Assembly: GCF_035751725.1 (NCBI RefSeq)
Contig: NZ_CP142104.1
Span: 5,937,469 to 6,001,468, forward strand
From: Pseudomonas frederiksbergensis
GTDB taxonomy: Bacteria > Pseudomonadota > Gammaproteobacteria > Pseudomonadales > Pseudomonadaceae
Reading direction: 5' to 3'
Length of the DNA stretch: 64,000 nt
Shown here one piece after another: positions 18,113 through 26,762 of the stretch (positions within the stretch are counted from its first letter, which is position 1; each line of letters begins with the position of its first letter). A model generated the notes under the pieces. That model made no database searches, was not told the DNA's origin, and saw nothing but the letters and a program-made list of their open reading frames with translations. Both the position numbers and the translations under genes were made by a program.

Positions 18113-20263
18113 TCAGCTCGACGCCACCCGAGCCTTGCGCTTGCGACGGCTGATCAATGCCAGCGCAACAGCAACCACCAATACCGCCCCACCGATTTGC
18201 AACCAGATCTTGAACGGCCGCAACGCCGAGCGTACGGGCGCCACGGCTTGGGTCACGTAGCGCTTGCTGGCCTGGTCGAAGGCCGGTTCCGGGCACTGAT
18301 GGCCAAAGTCCCATGCCCATTCCACGTAAGGCCCCTCTTTCACATAACGCTGATACAACGCGCTTTGCTCTGCAAGGCTCGAGTTGTACCCCACCGCTTT
18401 GCACAGCACTGCGGCGAACGCCTGGCTGGTGTGCGGCAGGTGATCGGCTGCCTGGCTTGCCAGCGCCGTGGCGACAAAACGGTAGTGATAACGCATGTCC
18501 GGTTGAGCGGCGCTGGCCTGTTGCCGTTGAACTTCAGCGTCGGACACCAGCGGACCGACCTTCAGCTCCACCGGTTCAAAGCTGTAGTTACCTTCCAGGC
18601 TCGCGTAGTCGGGCGCCATCTCGTAACCCAGCAATTGCATCCCGGATCTGCGGGCAACAACCGACGCATTGAAATATGCCTCGGCCCGGCTCGTCGGCCA
18701 CCATTTCGATTCGGCATCCTGGCGCAGTTCGCCGTAACTACGGGCCTTGGCCTGGAGTTCGGGATTATCGAAATATGCCGGCGCTTCCTCGTAGCGCCCT
18801 TCGCGCAACAAGCGACGACCCAGCAGGTTGCGTAGATTCGCGGCCACCGACAACGGTACGTAATTGTTCCGATCTTCCTGGCTCAACGGCGGCGGCGCCG
18901 GAACCTGGGCGTCGACGTATTGCTTGAGCTCATCGACCGTCAGCACGCGCTCGGCGACTGTCGCGGCGTCGTACCAATAATTGTTGCCGCCACGATAAAG
19001 CTGATCGAACGCTTGCAGGTAGTCGCCGCGCTGCAATGCAAGGATTGCACTTTCGCCTTCGACCCGGCACTTGGGTTGAACCGTTTCGTAGTCCCAGTCC
19101 GGCGTGCGTCGATCACCCCAGGATTCCTCTTTTGGAAATGCCTGGGCGGCCTTGGCATAAGCCGCCGCCGCAGCAGTCTTGTCGCCGTCGCGCAGGGCCA
19201 GTTTGGCGCGTACCCACCAGGCCAACCCAGTGTCCGCGGCTTTATCGACGAAGGCCTTGGCGCCGCTGTAATCACCGTGTTGATAACTGACCGCTGCCAA
19301 GCGGTCCGCATCCTCCAGGTTGCCTTGGGCGTTGGCCTGCAGCAACTTGACGAGTTCTTTCTCGCCCGAAGGCTCCTCACCGTCCCACCAGCCGACGCGG
19401 CTAAGCAGGTACGCCGTCGCCAGGCGTTGGACGGCCTTGGCCTTGAGCAGCTCTTTAAGGCGTCCATCCGACTCCAATCTGAGGTTGCTCGCCAATTGCA
19501 GCAACGAACTGTAGCCGACTGGGGATCCTTGCAGGTTCTGGGTCGCGTACAGTTCGATGGCACTGTTCCAGTCGTCGGCGGTGTAGGCCACCCTGGCTTC
19601 TTCGCCGAGACTGGCAACGCCCAATTCCAGTGGGTCGCTGAAGCCGGCGATACTCAGCTCGCGGGCCTGGCGGAAGGCTTGGCGCGCCTGATCCTGCAAG
19701 ACCGCCGGTTCCCCACGGCCGGCTTCGGTGGCCATGGCGAACAACGCACGGCCCAGTGAATAGGCCGCCCAAGTGCTACGCAGGCGGCGTTCCTCGGCTG
19801 GCAATGCCAGCAATTGCTGGAATGATTCGACGGCGCGCTGGTGATCGCCCGCGTTGAAAGCCGCCGCGCCCACCGCGTACAAGCGCAGCTCGGCGGGCAG
19901 GTTCGCCGCGTCTCTGGCGACCTGCTCGACATCACCCAGCGCCCGCAGCCGCTCGATCACGGCTTGTTGCGGTGGCGTCAGGCCAAGCTGTTCGGCTTTG
20001 TTGCGTTGCTCTACGTAGGAAGCGACATCGTCATAACTGTAATCCGGATTGCGCGTCGCATCCGTGGTCGGCTTCAACCCCGCAATGGCTTGGCCGAGAC
20101 GGCTCACCTCGAAACGAAAGCTGCCTTCGGGCAACTCCGCCAAGGATTGGGCCCGGTTATCCAGCAGGCGCATCGGGAACTCCGGCCCGCAGGCCAGCGC
20201 CTGGCCCAGGGGTAGACCGAGGCTCAGGCATAGCAGGCGACGAGGCCACTTACGGGTAGACAT
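18113..20263 (-). CDS. 716-aa exported protein with helical repeats, unknown
   Basis: The start ATG 20263 is fixed by a perfect AAGGAGG eight bases upstream. The protein has a signal sequence ending near Gln-Ala-Leu-Ala (residues 20-23) with a Cys next. A long Ala/Leu/Arg-rich region follows with TPR/Sel1-like helical periodicity, for example repeated Ala-x2-Tyr-x3-Gly motifs and Phe-Asn-Ala-Gly-Asp-His near the middle. A single transmembrane helix (about 685-705) and a basic tail Arg-Arg-Lys-Arg-Lys close it. It is thus probably periplasmic and anchored at the C-terminus. Its first 14 bases overlap the end of the DUF3142 lipoprotein gene, so the two are coupled. I do not recognise a named family. 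Confidence 0.7.
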   Translation of the reverse strand: MSTRKWPRRLLCLSLGLPLGQALACGPEFPMRLLDNRAQSLAELPEGSFRFEVSRLGQAIAGLKPTTDATRNPDYSYDDVASYVEQRNKAEQLGLTPPQQAVIERLRALGDVEQVARDAANLPAELRLYAVGAAAFNAGDHQRAVESFQQLLALPAEERRLRSTWAAYSLGRALFAMATEAGRGEPAVLQDQARQAFRQARELSIAGFSDPLELGVASLGEEARVAYTADDWNSAIELYATQNLQGSPVGYSSLLQLASNLRLESDGRLKELLKAKAVQRLATAYLLSRVGWWDGEEPSGEKELVKLLQANAQGNLEDADRLAAVSYQHGDYSGAKAFVDKAADTGLAWWVRAKLALRDGDKTAAAAAYAKAAQAFPKEESWGDRRTPDWDYETVQPKCRVEGESAILALQRGDYLQAFDQLYRGGNNYWYDAATVAERVLTVDELKQYVDAQVPAPPPLSQEDRNNYVPLSVAANLRNLLGRRLLREGRYEEAPAYFDNPELQAKARSYGELRQDAESKWWPTSRAEAYFNASVVARRSGMQLLGYEMAPDYASLEGNYSFEPVELKVGPLVSDAEVQRQQASAAQPDMRYHYRFVATALASQAADHLPHTSQAFAAVLCKAVGYNSSLAEQSALYQRYVKEGPYVEWAWDFGHQCPEPAFDQASKRYVTQAVAPVRSALRPFKIWLQIGGAVLVVAVALALISRRKRKARVASS

Positions 20264-21443
20264 TGAATCCTCCTTGGTCAATTTTTGTACAGCGCGCCCA
20301 ACCGATCGCCCGTTGGGCACCGGCAGCCAGGCGGCCTTCCTTAATGCGCGTGAAGGTAAGCACTCCGGGGGTTTGTTGCAACGTATAACCCACCAGGGCA
20401 TCGACCCCGTCACACGCGCCTACCGCCAGCGTGAGCCGCTGGGGCCAAGGGCTGTCGAGATTGCCCTGGTTCACCAGGCGGATATCGTAAAGGCCGCCCC
20501 GCTCCTCAACGTGCAATCGCATCCGGCTGTCGAGCCTGTCGCCACGGGCCACCGCGCCGAGGGTGGTCAGGCTCCATGCCCGTCGATCGCCCGCCAGCGG
20601 CAGGCGAAACCAGATGATCCCGGCAAGTTGCACAGGCGGGTCGGCGCGCAGCTTCGCGGTCAGGCCGGCGACCTGTTGCGGATCGGCCAGCAGCTCCCGA
20701 CGTTCGCCGCCCCGGTCGATGGGCACTTCGCTTTCCACCACAGGCGCACCGTTTTCCGGGGTCAGCAGCGCCACGCCGTAGGCCGGCAAAGCTAAGTAGA
20801 ACGGCCGCGTGGTGACGTCGCCCCAGCGTTCGGCCCAACGTCTGGCCTGCTCCGGATCGAACAGCCCTTGTCGGGGATCACTGACGGCATGGACCTGCAG
20901 GACGCTGCTGTCTACCGTCGCCAACAAGCCAGGCAACTCGGGGCTGTCGAGCCAGGCCGGCAGCGCCGTGATGCTGAGCTGGAGCGTGGTTGGCAAGACT
21001 TGTCGCAACCGGGCGAGAAAGGTCCGGTAGGCCGGTAGCCGGGCATTACCCGCATCGTGATCGATCTCGACGCCCAACGGCGCCAGGCCCTGGGCCTGCC
21101 AGTCGCCCAGCATCTGCTGGATCTGTGCGATCACCTCGTCCTGGTCTAGGGATTTGAGCTGGCCGTCCAGGCGAACCACCGCCACCAGCGGTCGACCATC
21201 AGCCTTGAGCAACGCCGGATCGATACGCGCCCGGCTCCAACCTGCTCCGGGAAACGCCTGCAGCGCCAACACCCGCAGGCTGGAAAAATCGCGGCGGCTC
21301 TCACGCAAAGCCCCTTCGTGGGCCGGCGTCCACTGGCGTTGCCAGACATAGAGCTGTTGGTCGAGAACGGTAGGCGCGGGCTGGTCGCAGCCGCTCAGAA
21401 ACAACGCGGCGACGGCCAGCGATAGCCTGTGGATAAAGTTCAT
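20250..21443 (-). CDS. DUF3142 lipoprotein
   Basis: A 397-residue lipoprotein: the signal peptide ends in the lipobox Leu-Ser-Gly-Cys (Cys19). The body matches the DUF3142 pattern, a predicted glycoside-hydrolase-like barrel. It contains Gly-Val-Glu-Ile-Asp-His-Asp (acidic residues at a strand end), Leu-Ser-Ile-Thr-Ala-Leu-Pro-Ala-Trp, and Tyr-Gly-Val-Ala. The acidic cluster could be an active site, but no substrate is known. It is the first gene of a two-gene unit with the 716-aa exported protein. Family call is moderately sure; function unknown. Confidence 0.72.
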   Translation of the reverse strand: MNFIHRLSLAVAALFLSGCDQPAPTVLDQQLYVWQRQWTPAHEGALRESRRDFSSLRVLALQAFPGAGWSRARIDPALLKADGRPLVAVVRLDGQLKSLDQDEVIAQIQQMLGDWQAQGLAPLGVEIDHDAGNARLPAYRTFLARLRQVLPTTLQLSITALPAWLDSPELPGLLATVDSSVLQVHAVSDPRQGLFDPEQARRWAERWGDVTTRPFYLALPAYGVALLTPENGAPVVESEVPIDRGGERRELLADPQQVAGLTAKLRADPPVQLAGIIWFRLPLAGDRRAWSLTTLGAVARGDRLDSRMRLHVEERGGLYDIRLVNQGNLDSPWPQRLTLAVGACDGVDALVGYTLQQTPGVLTFTRIKEGRLAAGAQRAIGWARCTKIDQGGFNVYP

Positions 21444-21505
21444 GAAACGCAGCCAACCAAGAAAGGCTGGCAGATTAACGCTTCCAGGTTTTTACACAAA
21501 CCGCT

Positions 21506-21528
21506 GGCGGGGGTGTTGTCCCCCCGCC
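21506..21528 (-). terminator. terminator-like hairpin after GST gene
   Basis: GGCGGGGG-TGTTGT(C)-CCCCCGCC is an 8-bp GC stem 17 bp past the GST stop. The minus-strand tail is only mildly T-rich, so it may need Rho or be weak. Confidence 0.5.
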
Positions 21529-21544
21529 CTGACCGGCCTGAAGC

Positions 21545-22171
21545 TCAGACTTCTGTCTGCAAACCCGCAGCCGTACGCGGCATCCCGACGAAACCAGGCA
21601 GGGCTTCGATCCGCACCAGCCATGCGCGCACATGGGCATAGTCTTGCAGCGAAACATTGCCTTCCGGCGCATGGGCGATGTAGCTATAGCCCGCGATGTC
21701 GGCAATGGTCGGGGTGTCACCCACCAGATAAGGGCTGTTGCCCAGCGCTTGGTCAATGATCTTGAGCAGACTGTGGGAACGGGCGATCACCTCTTCGGCG
21801 TTGGCAGAGGCACCGAACACCGTGATCAGCCGCGCCGTAGCCGGGCCGGCATGCAGTGGTCCGGCGGCTACCGACAGCCAGCGCTGGACGTGAGCGGCGC
21901 CGACCGGATCCGTTGGCAGCCAACGTCCCTGGCCGTATTTGGCTGCCAGGTACACCAGGATCGCGTTGGAGTCAGCCAGCACCACACCATTGTCGTCGAT
22001 GACCGGCACTTGGCCGAATGGGTTGATTGCCAGGAAATCCGCTTGTTTGTGCGCCCCCTTGGCCAGATCGACAAAGCTTATCTCTACAGGCAAATCGAGC
22101 AACGAGAGCATCAGCTGGACACGGTGGGCGTGGCCCGAGAGTGGGAAGTGATAAAGCTTGATCGGGTTCAT
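21545..22171 (-). CDS. glutathione S-transferase family protein
   Basis: A 208-residue soluble protein with an N-terminal thioredoxin-like domain (Met-Asn-Pro-Ile-Lys-Leu-Tyr opening; the Ser-Gly-His-Ala-His-Arg segment carries the likely glutathione-activating Ser; the cis-Pro is in Gln-Val-Pro-Val-Ile; Glu/Asp-Ser follows). The C-terminal part is a helical GST_C domain (Pro-Tyr-Leu-Val-Gly-Asp-x-Pro-Thr-Ile-Ala-Asp). ATG 22171 has GGAG upstream and begins the fold correctly. It follows a LysR gene in the same direction (126 bp gap), which may control it. The substrate is unknown. Confidence 0.88.
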   Translation of the reverse strand: MNPIKLYHFPLSGHAHRVQLMLSLLDLPVEISFVDLAKGAHKQADFLAINPFGQVPVIDDNGVVLADSNAILVYLAAKYGQGRWLPTDPVGAAHVQRWLSVAAGPLHAGPATARLITVFGASANAEEVIARSHSLLKIIDQALGNSPYLVGDTPTIADIAGYSYIAHAPEGNVSLQDYAHVRAWLVRIEALPGFVGMPRTAAGLQTEV

Positions 22172-22297
22172 GGTCGACTCCGCTGAGAGAGGACGCCATC
22201 GGTAGGACGGCGTCGATGGCGTCATCTTCTGCTCAAGCCCGGATCTATAGAATCACCTGTAGGCGCAATCCATTATTTCCGCTGGCGAAACAATGCA

Positions 22298-23200
22298 TCA
22301 GCCTTTCCAGACTGGGTGTTCTCGCAACGCACTGACCAAGAAGTCGACAAAACTGCGAACCCGCGCCGGCGCATTGCGCCCGCCTTGATAAACGACATGG
22401 ATCGGCAGCCGCGGCAGTTCGAAATCCGCCAGCACGACTTCCAACTCACCGGCTGCAAGGTTGCCGGCCACTTGGTAGGACAGCACTCGCGTCATCCCCA
22501 AGCCTTGGCACGCCGCGGTGATGGCGGCCTGGTTGGCTGTCACCACCAGCCGCGGTGAGGGGCGGACGGACAATGGCTGGCCTGCCTCGACGAAGGTCCA
22601 ATGCTTGACCTGGCCGATTGCTGATGACGACACCACAGGCATTCGCTCAAGGTCCTGCGGGTGCTGCGGCCGACCGTGGCGGGCAAAGAAATCCGGCGAG
22701 CCACACACCACTCGCCGCACCTCGCCGACACGTACGGCGTGCAGGCTGCTGTCGGGCAACTCGCCGATGCGCACGGCAACGTCGATTCCCTCCTCCACCA
22801 TGCTGACGGTGCGATCCAGCAGCAAGGCGTTGACGCAGACCTCGCCATAGCGCTCCAGGAAGTCCACCAACACCGGCGTGACAAACAGTTGTCCGAACAG
22901 CACGGGCGCGGTGATGGTCAGTTGCCCACGCGGTTGGGCGTGACTGCCCGCGGCGGAATCCTCGGCTTCCTGAAGATCACCGAGGATCCGGCGACTGTCC
23001 TCGAGAAAGCGCTGGCCTGCTTCACTCAGGTAGACGTTGCGCGTGGTACGCACCAACAACGGCGTACCGATGCGCTGCTCCAGCGCCGCCACTGCGCGCG
23101 TCACGCTGGCCGCCGACAGCCCCAGGCGTCGCGCAGCCGATGAAAATCCCGACTCCTGGGCCACGGCAACAAACACCTGCATTTCCTGGAACCTGTCCAT
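22298..23200 (-). CDS. LysR family transcriptional regulator
   Basis: A 300-residue LysR protein: winged helix-turn-helix at residues 1-60 (Phe-x3-Ala-x3-Ser-Phe-Ser-x2-Ala-Arg-Arg-Leu, then Ser-x-Thr-Arg-x-Val-x2-Leu-Glu), linker helix, and periplasmic-binding-like effector domain. ATG 23200 follows GGAGGATGG. The type with Met-Asp-Arg-Phe-x-Glu-Met at the start is common in pseudomonads and often lies next to a redox or GST gene. It may control the GST gene downstream; the inducer is not known. Confidence 0.88.
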   Translation of the reverse strand: MDRFQEMQVFVAVAQESGFSSAARRLGLSAASVTRAVAALEQRIGTPLLVRTTRNVYLSEAGQRFLEDSRRILGDLQEAEDSAAGSHAQPRGQLTITAPVLFGQLFVTPVLVDFLERYGEVCVNALLLDRTVSMVEEGIDVAVRIGELPDSSLHAVRVGEVRRVVCGSPDFFARHGRPQHPQDLERMPVVSSSAIGQVKHWTFVEAGQPLSVRPSPRLVVTANQAAITAACQGLGMTRVLSYQVAGNLAAGELEVVLADFELPRLPIHVVYQGGRNAPARVRSFVDFLVSALREHPVWKG

Positions 23201-23440
23201 CCATCCTCCGATGAGAAATCCTGATACAAGTTTTGTGCACGCCGAAAGCCGCGCCGTGGCGCCATTGTAGAGGCGTTGAGCGGCGAACCGCAGCCGGCCG
23301 CCAGATCGTGGGCCAATAATGGCGGCTGGGCTTGGTACCATCCCGCACAGTTTTGTGACCGTTTAATGACCAAACACAGACTCGCTGGCAAGGGGCCAGT
23401 GTTTTTCGATGGTTTGGTTAAAACCGAAAGGCCGTTTTCC

Positions 23441-25654
23441 GTGAATATTGTCCACCGAACCTTGACCCATCCACGCGCGACCCTCGCCGCCCTGGCCGGC
23501 TGCGTGCTGCTGATCCCCATGGGGCTGCGCCTCGCACTGGGCTGGTCCGACCCGCTGGGGTATCTGTCGGATATTGCCATCGGCACCTTGTTGATGATGG
23601 TGCTCTATCGTCGTCCCTGGTGGCTCGCGTTACCTGTATTGCTGGCGTGGTGTGCACTGACGCTCGCCAGCATCGAACTGGTCAGCGCAGTAGGACGGAT
23701 GCCAACCCCTGCGGACATCCAGTACCTGATCGACCCGCAGTTCGTCGAGAACTCCAGCAGCGGCGGCTTCGCTCATCCTTGGGGCGCCGCCGCCACACTG
23801 GCAGCACTGGCGTTCTGCCTAGCCATCCAATGGGTTAATCGAAGCCGCCAGCCGCCGCCCCTGCCACGTCATGCCTGGGCCATGCCCGTAGCGCTTTTGC
23901 TGGTGCATGGCAGCATACAAAGCTGGCGCCCCAGCGAGGCAGACCAGTGGGACCTGTTCAACCTGCCCCACCAGCTCATGACCGCCAGCGTCGCCGCCGG
24001 GCAAGAGCACCTCGAACAATGGCTGTCAGGCGACACGCCGGAACCGGCTCCGCCCATGGAAGGGTTGACGCGCCTGGATCTGGAAGGGCAAAAGCTGCTC
24101 GCCGCGCCGGGCCGTGCGCGCAATGTCCTGATCATCACCCTGGAAGGCATTCCCGGCGCCTACCTGGAGACCAACCGCCAGGCTTTGCAAAGCCGTTACC
24201 AGGAAAACCTGATGCCGCGCCTCAGTAGCTGGGCCGAACGTGGAATGAATACGCCCAACTACGTGTTGCACAGCCACCAGACCATCCGTGGCCTGTACGC
24301 AATGCTGTGCGGTGACTACGACAAACTCGACGATGGCACGCCCAAGGGCGTCGAGATGCTGAACCAGACTCAGCGCAACCAGGCCTGCCTGCCCGCCCAG
24401 TTGCGCAAGAACGGGTTCTCGACTCATTTCCTGCAAGGCGCCGGGCTGCGCTTCATGGCCAAGGACCGGATCATGCCGCACATCGGCTTCGACACGACGT
24501 TGGGCATGGAGTGGTTCACTCGACCGGCTTATCTGGAGTTTCCCTGGGGCAAGGATGACAAGACTTTTTTCGAAGGCGCGCTGGACTATGTCGGGCAACT
24601 GCAACAGACGGACAAGCCATGGATGCTCACCCTGCTGACCGTCGGCACGCACCAACCCTACTCGGCCCCGGACGATTACCTGGAGCGCTACGACACCGCC
24701 AAGCAGGCCGCCGTGGGCTACCTGGACGACGCGCTGGACAACTTCCTCGCGGGCCTCGAACGCCAGGGCATCCTGGAAAACACCTTGGTGGTCATCACCT
24801 CGGATGAATCCCATGGCATCGATGACGTGCGCCTGGCGTCGTCCTGGGGGTTCAACCTGACGCTGGCGCCGGAGCCGTTGCCGACGATCAAGCAAGGGGT
24901 GCATGGCCATGTCGACCTGACCGCTTCGGTGCTCGATTACTTTGGTTTCGAGATACCGATTTCACTGTCCGGCCGCTCGATGTTCAGGCATTACGAGACA
25001 GGTCGGGAAATCATGTCGTTCACCAACGGCAAGCTGCGTTATCACGATGGCAAGGGCACCTTCACCGAATGCGATTTCCTGCAACGTTGCCGTGACTACA
25101 AGAGCGAGGGCTTCATCGCCGACCGTGCCACTTACGCCGGGCAATACGGTGGTCAACGGGCCCGGCTGATTGCCGCACGGGCCACTGCCTTGGACCAAAC
25201 GTTGCTGGCAACGCCCCTTAACCAGCATTACCAATTCGGCAGCAATGAAAAAATCCCGTTGCCCGCCCACGTCTCCAACGATTGGACCGACAACCTGATC
25301 GGCGCCCAATATCTGGAGATGCCCAAGGGCACCCGCACACGCGTAAGCCTGACCATTCGCGCCGTGGATAAAGGCCACGCTGCGTACATTTCCCTCAAGG
25401 CCAAGGAATTCGAACAAGACGTGCCAATGGACTTGCCCACCGATGTGGCGGTGACTAGCGACCAACCGCTGGTGATGGACATCCATTTCGATAATCCGCA
25501 ACCGCGCAAGGCGTTCTCTTTCCACTTGCTGGGCCATGGGGCTGGCGCAATCGAAATCAGCGACTTCAGCGTCGTCACCGAATTGCCCGACCAATCGGAC
25601 CAGCCGGAATACCTGGATGACATGCAGGACGACAGCGAGGCGCAGTCCAGCTGA
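23441..25654 (+). CDS. LTA-synthase-family membrane sulfatase/phosphotransferase
   Basis: About 737 residues: four or five N-terminal transmembrane helices, then an extracytoplasmic alkaline-phosphatase-superfamily domain (metal-binding Thr-Leu-Glu-Gly-Ile-Pro, nucleophile candidate Thr in Ser-His-Gln-Thr-Ile-Arg-Gly, and Thr-Ser-Asp-Glu-Ser-His-Gly). A beta-rich C-terminal domain with an acidic tail follows. In Gram-negatives such proteins modify periplasmic glycans or lipids (for example OpgB-like phosphoglycerol transfer); here the acceptor is unknown. The start is uncertain: GTG 23441 has GAAAGG upstream, ATG 23366 would add 25 residues but lacks a ribosome site. Confidence 0.8.
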   Translation: MNIVHRTLTHPRATLAALAGCVLLIPMGLRLALGWSDPLGYLSDIAIGTLLMMVLYRRPWWLALPVLLAWCALTLASIELVSAVGRMPTPADIQYLIDPQFVENSSSGGFAHPWGAAATLAALAFCLAIQWVNRSRQPPPLPRHAWAMPVALLLVHGSIQSWRPSEADQWDLFNLPHQLMTASVAAGQEHLEQWLSGDTPEPAPPMEGLTRLDLEGQKLLAAPGRARNVLIITLEGIPGAYLETNRQALQSRYQENLMPRLSSWAERGMNTPNYVLHSHQTIRGLYAMLCGDYDKLDDGTPKGVEMLNQTQRNQACLPAQLRKNGFSTHFLQGAGLRFMAKDRIMPHIGFDTTLGMEWFTRPAYLEFPWGKDDKTFFEGALDYVGQLQQTDKPWMLTLLTVGTHQPYSAPDDYLERYDTAKQAAVGYLDDALDNFLAGLERQGILENTLVVITSDESHGIDDVRLASSWGFNLTLAPEPLPTIKQGVHGHVDLTASVLDYFGFEIPISLSGRSMFRHYETGREIMSFTNGKLRYHDGKGTFTECDFLQRCRDYKSEGFIADRATYAGQYGGQRARLIAARATALDQTLLATPLNQHYQFGSNEKIPLPAHVSNDWTDNLIGAQYLEMPKGTRTRVSLTIRAVDKGHAAYISLKAKEFEQDVPMDLPTDVAVTSDQPLVMDIHFDNPQPRKAFSFHLLGHGAGAIEISDFSVVTELPDQSDQPEYLDDMQDDSEAQSS

Positions 25655-25660
25655 AAGCAA

Positions 25661-25692
25661 AAACGCGCAGCCGCTGGGGCGGTTGCGCGTTT
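25661..25692. terminator. strong bidirectional terminator
   Basis: A 14-bp stem (AAACGCGCAGCCGC / GCGGTTGCGCGTTT, one G-U pair) with a TGGG loop. It lies between the convergent sulfatase and Asd-like genes, with A/T tracts on the two outer sides. Confidence 0.85.
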
Positions 25693-25715
25693 GGTTCACT
25701 CGATGCCTGGTTCGA

Positions 25716-26705
25716 TCAATCGCTGACCAACTGCATGATTTCGAAGGCGTTCAACGCCGCCCCACGCAGCAATTGGTCGCCGCTGATAAACAGGTCCAGT
25801 CCGTTTTCGCCGTAGATCAGGTTGTAGCGAATCCGGCCAACCTCGACCGCATGTTTGTACGTCGACGTCATGGGCATCGGATAAACGCCCTGCTTGGGTT
25901 CGTCCACCACTTCGACGCCCGGCGCCGCGGCAAGCAGTTCGCGCACCTGGGCCAGCGACTGGACCGGTTTCCTGAATCGCAGGCTCAGGCTCTCGGCGTG
26001 AGAACGCAGGGTCGGCACCCGCACCGCCGTGGTGCTGATGGCCAGCTCCGGTTCGCCCAGGACCTTGCGCAACTCCCAGACCACTTTCATCTCTTCGCGG
26101 GTGTAACCGTTGTCTTCGAACGAATCGACTTGGGGAATGACGTTGAACGCCAGGTTATGGGCAAAGTTCTCGCTGCCGTCTTCATCACCATAATCGCCGA
26201 ACGCCTTGGCCTTTTCCCGCAGCTCCAGCATGGCGGGCTGCCCCGCGCCACTGGCGGCCTGATAGGTGGAAATGATCGCGCTTTCGAGCCCGAAGGTGTC
26301 GTGCAGCGGCCCAAGCACCATCAGCGCAATGGCCGAGGAGCAGTTGGGGTTGGCGATCAGTTTTTCGCCCTTGTAGCGCTGACCATTGATCGGCGGTACC
26401 AGAAGCGGAATGTCCGGGTGATAACGGAAAGCCGATGAGTTATCGATAACGTATGAGTTTTCAGCCAGGCGCTCGCCATATTCCAAGGCAAACGATCCGG
26501 AAACGCACAGGAAGACGATATCGCACGAAGCGCAGCCTTCGACCGAAAACGGCTCGATCAGGTGCTCGGTGTTACCAGCCTTCAAGCGCTTGCCGGCCGA
26601 ACGCTCAGAGGCCATGCAGACCACTTCGTAGTCGGTGTCTTCAAGCAATTGCAGCATGGTCATGCCCACTGCACCGGTGCAACCCACCACGGCGACTTTC
26701 TTCAT
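25716..26705 (-). CDS. aspartate-semialdehyde dehydrogenase-like, cluster copy
   Basis: A 329-residue protein of the Asd fold. It has the NADP loop Gly-Cys-Thr-Gly-Ala-Val-Gly at residues 8-14, the acylation Cys122 in Asn-Pro-Asn-Cys-Ser-Ser, Gln149 in Thr-Tyr-Gln-Ala-Ala-Ser-Gly-Ala-Gly and the base His236 in Arg-Ser-His-Ala-Glu. At 329 residues it is of the shorter type, not the 370-residue enzyme used by pseudomonads for lysine/threonine synthesis. It is the last gene after the halogenase, HDO and RarD genes. It may supply aspartate semialdehyde for lysine, or reduce or oxidise a modified amino-acid semialdehyde; both are inference. Confidence 0.85.
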   Translation of the reverse strand: MKKVAVVGCTGAVGMTMLQLLEDTDYEVVCMASERSAGKRLKAGNTEHLIEPFSVEGCASCDIVFLCVSGSFALEYGERLAENSYVIDNSSAFRYHPDIPLLVPPINGQRYKGEKLIANPNCSSAIALMVLGPLHDTFGLESAIISTYQAASGAGQPAMLELREKAKAFGDYGDEDGSENFAHNLAFNVIPQVDSFEDNGYTREEMKVVWELRKVLGEPELAISTTAVRVPTLRSHAESLSLRFRKPVQSLAQVRELLAAAPGVEVVDEPKQGVYPMPMTSTYKHAVEVGRIRYNLIYGENGLDLFISGDQLLRGAALNAFEIMQLVSD

Positions 26706-26728
26706 TTCGATTCCCTTATCCTGAATTA

Positions 26729-26754
26729 CCCGCGCCGCCTGCAGGCGGCGCGGG
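26729..26754. other. perfect 26-bp GC palindrome between rarD and asd-like gene
   Basis: CCCGCGCCGCCTG/CAGGCGGCGCGGG, an uninterrupted inverted repeat, lies in the 57-bp gap. There is no T-tract, so it is more likely an RNA processing or attenuation hairpin than a classic terminator. Confidence 0.6.
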
Positions 26755-26762
26755 CGGGTATG

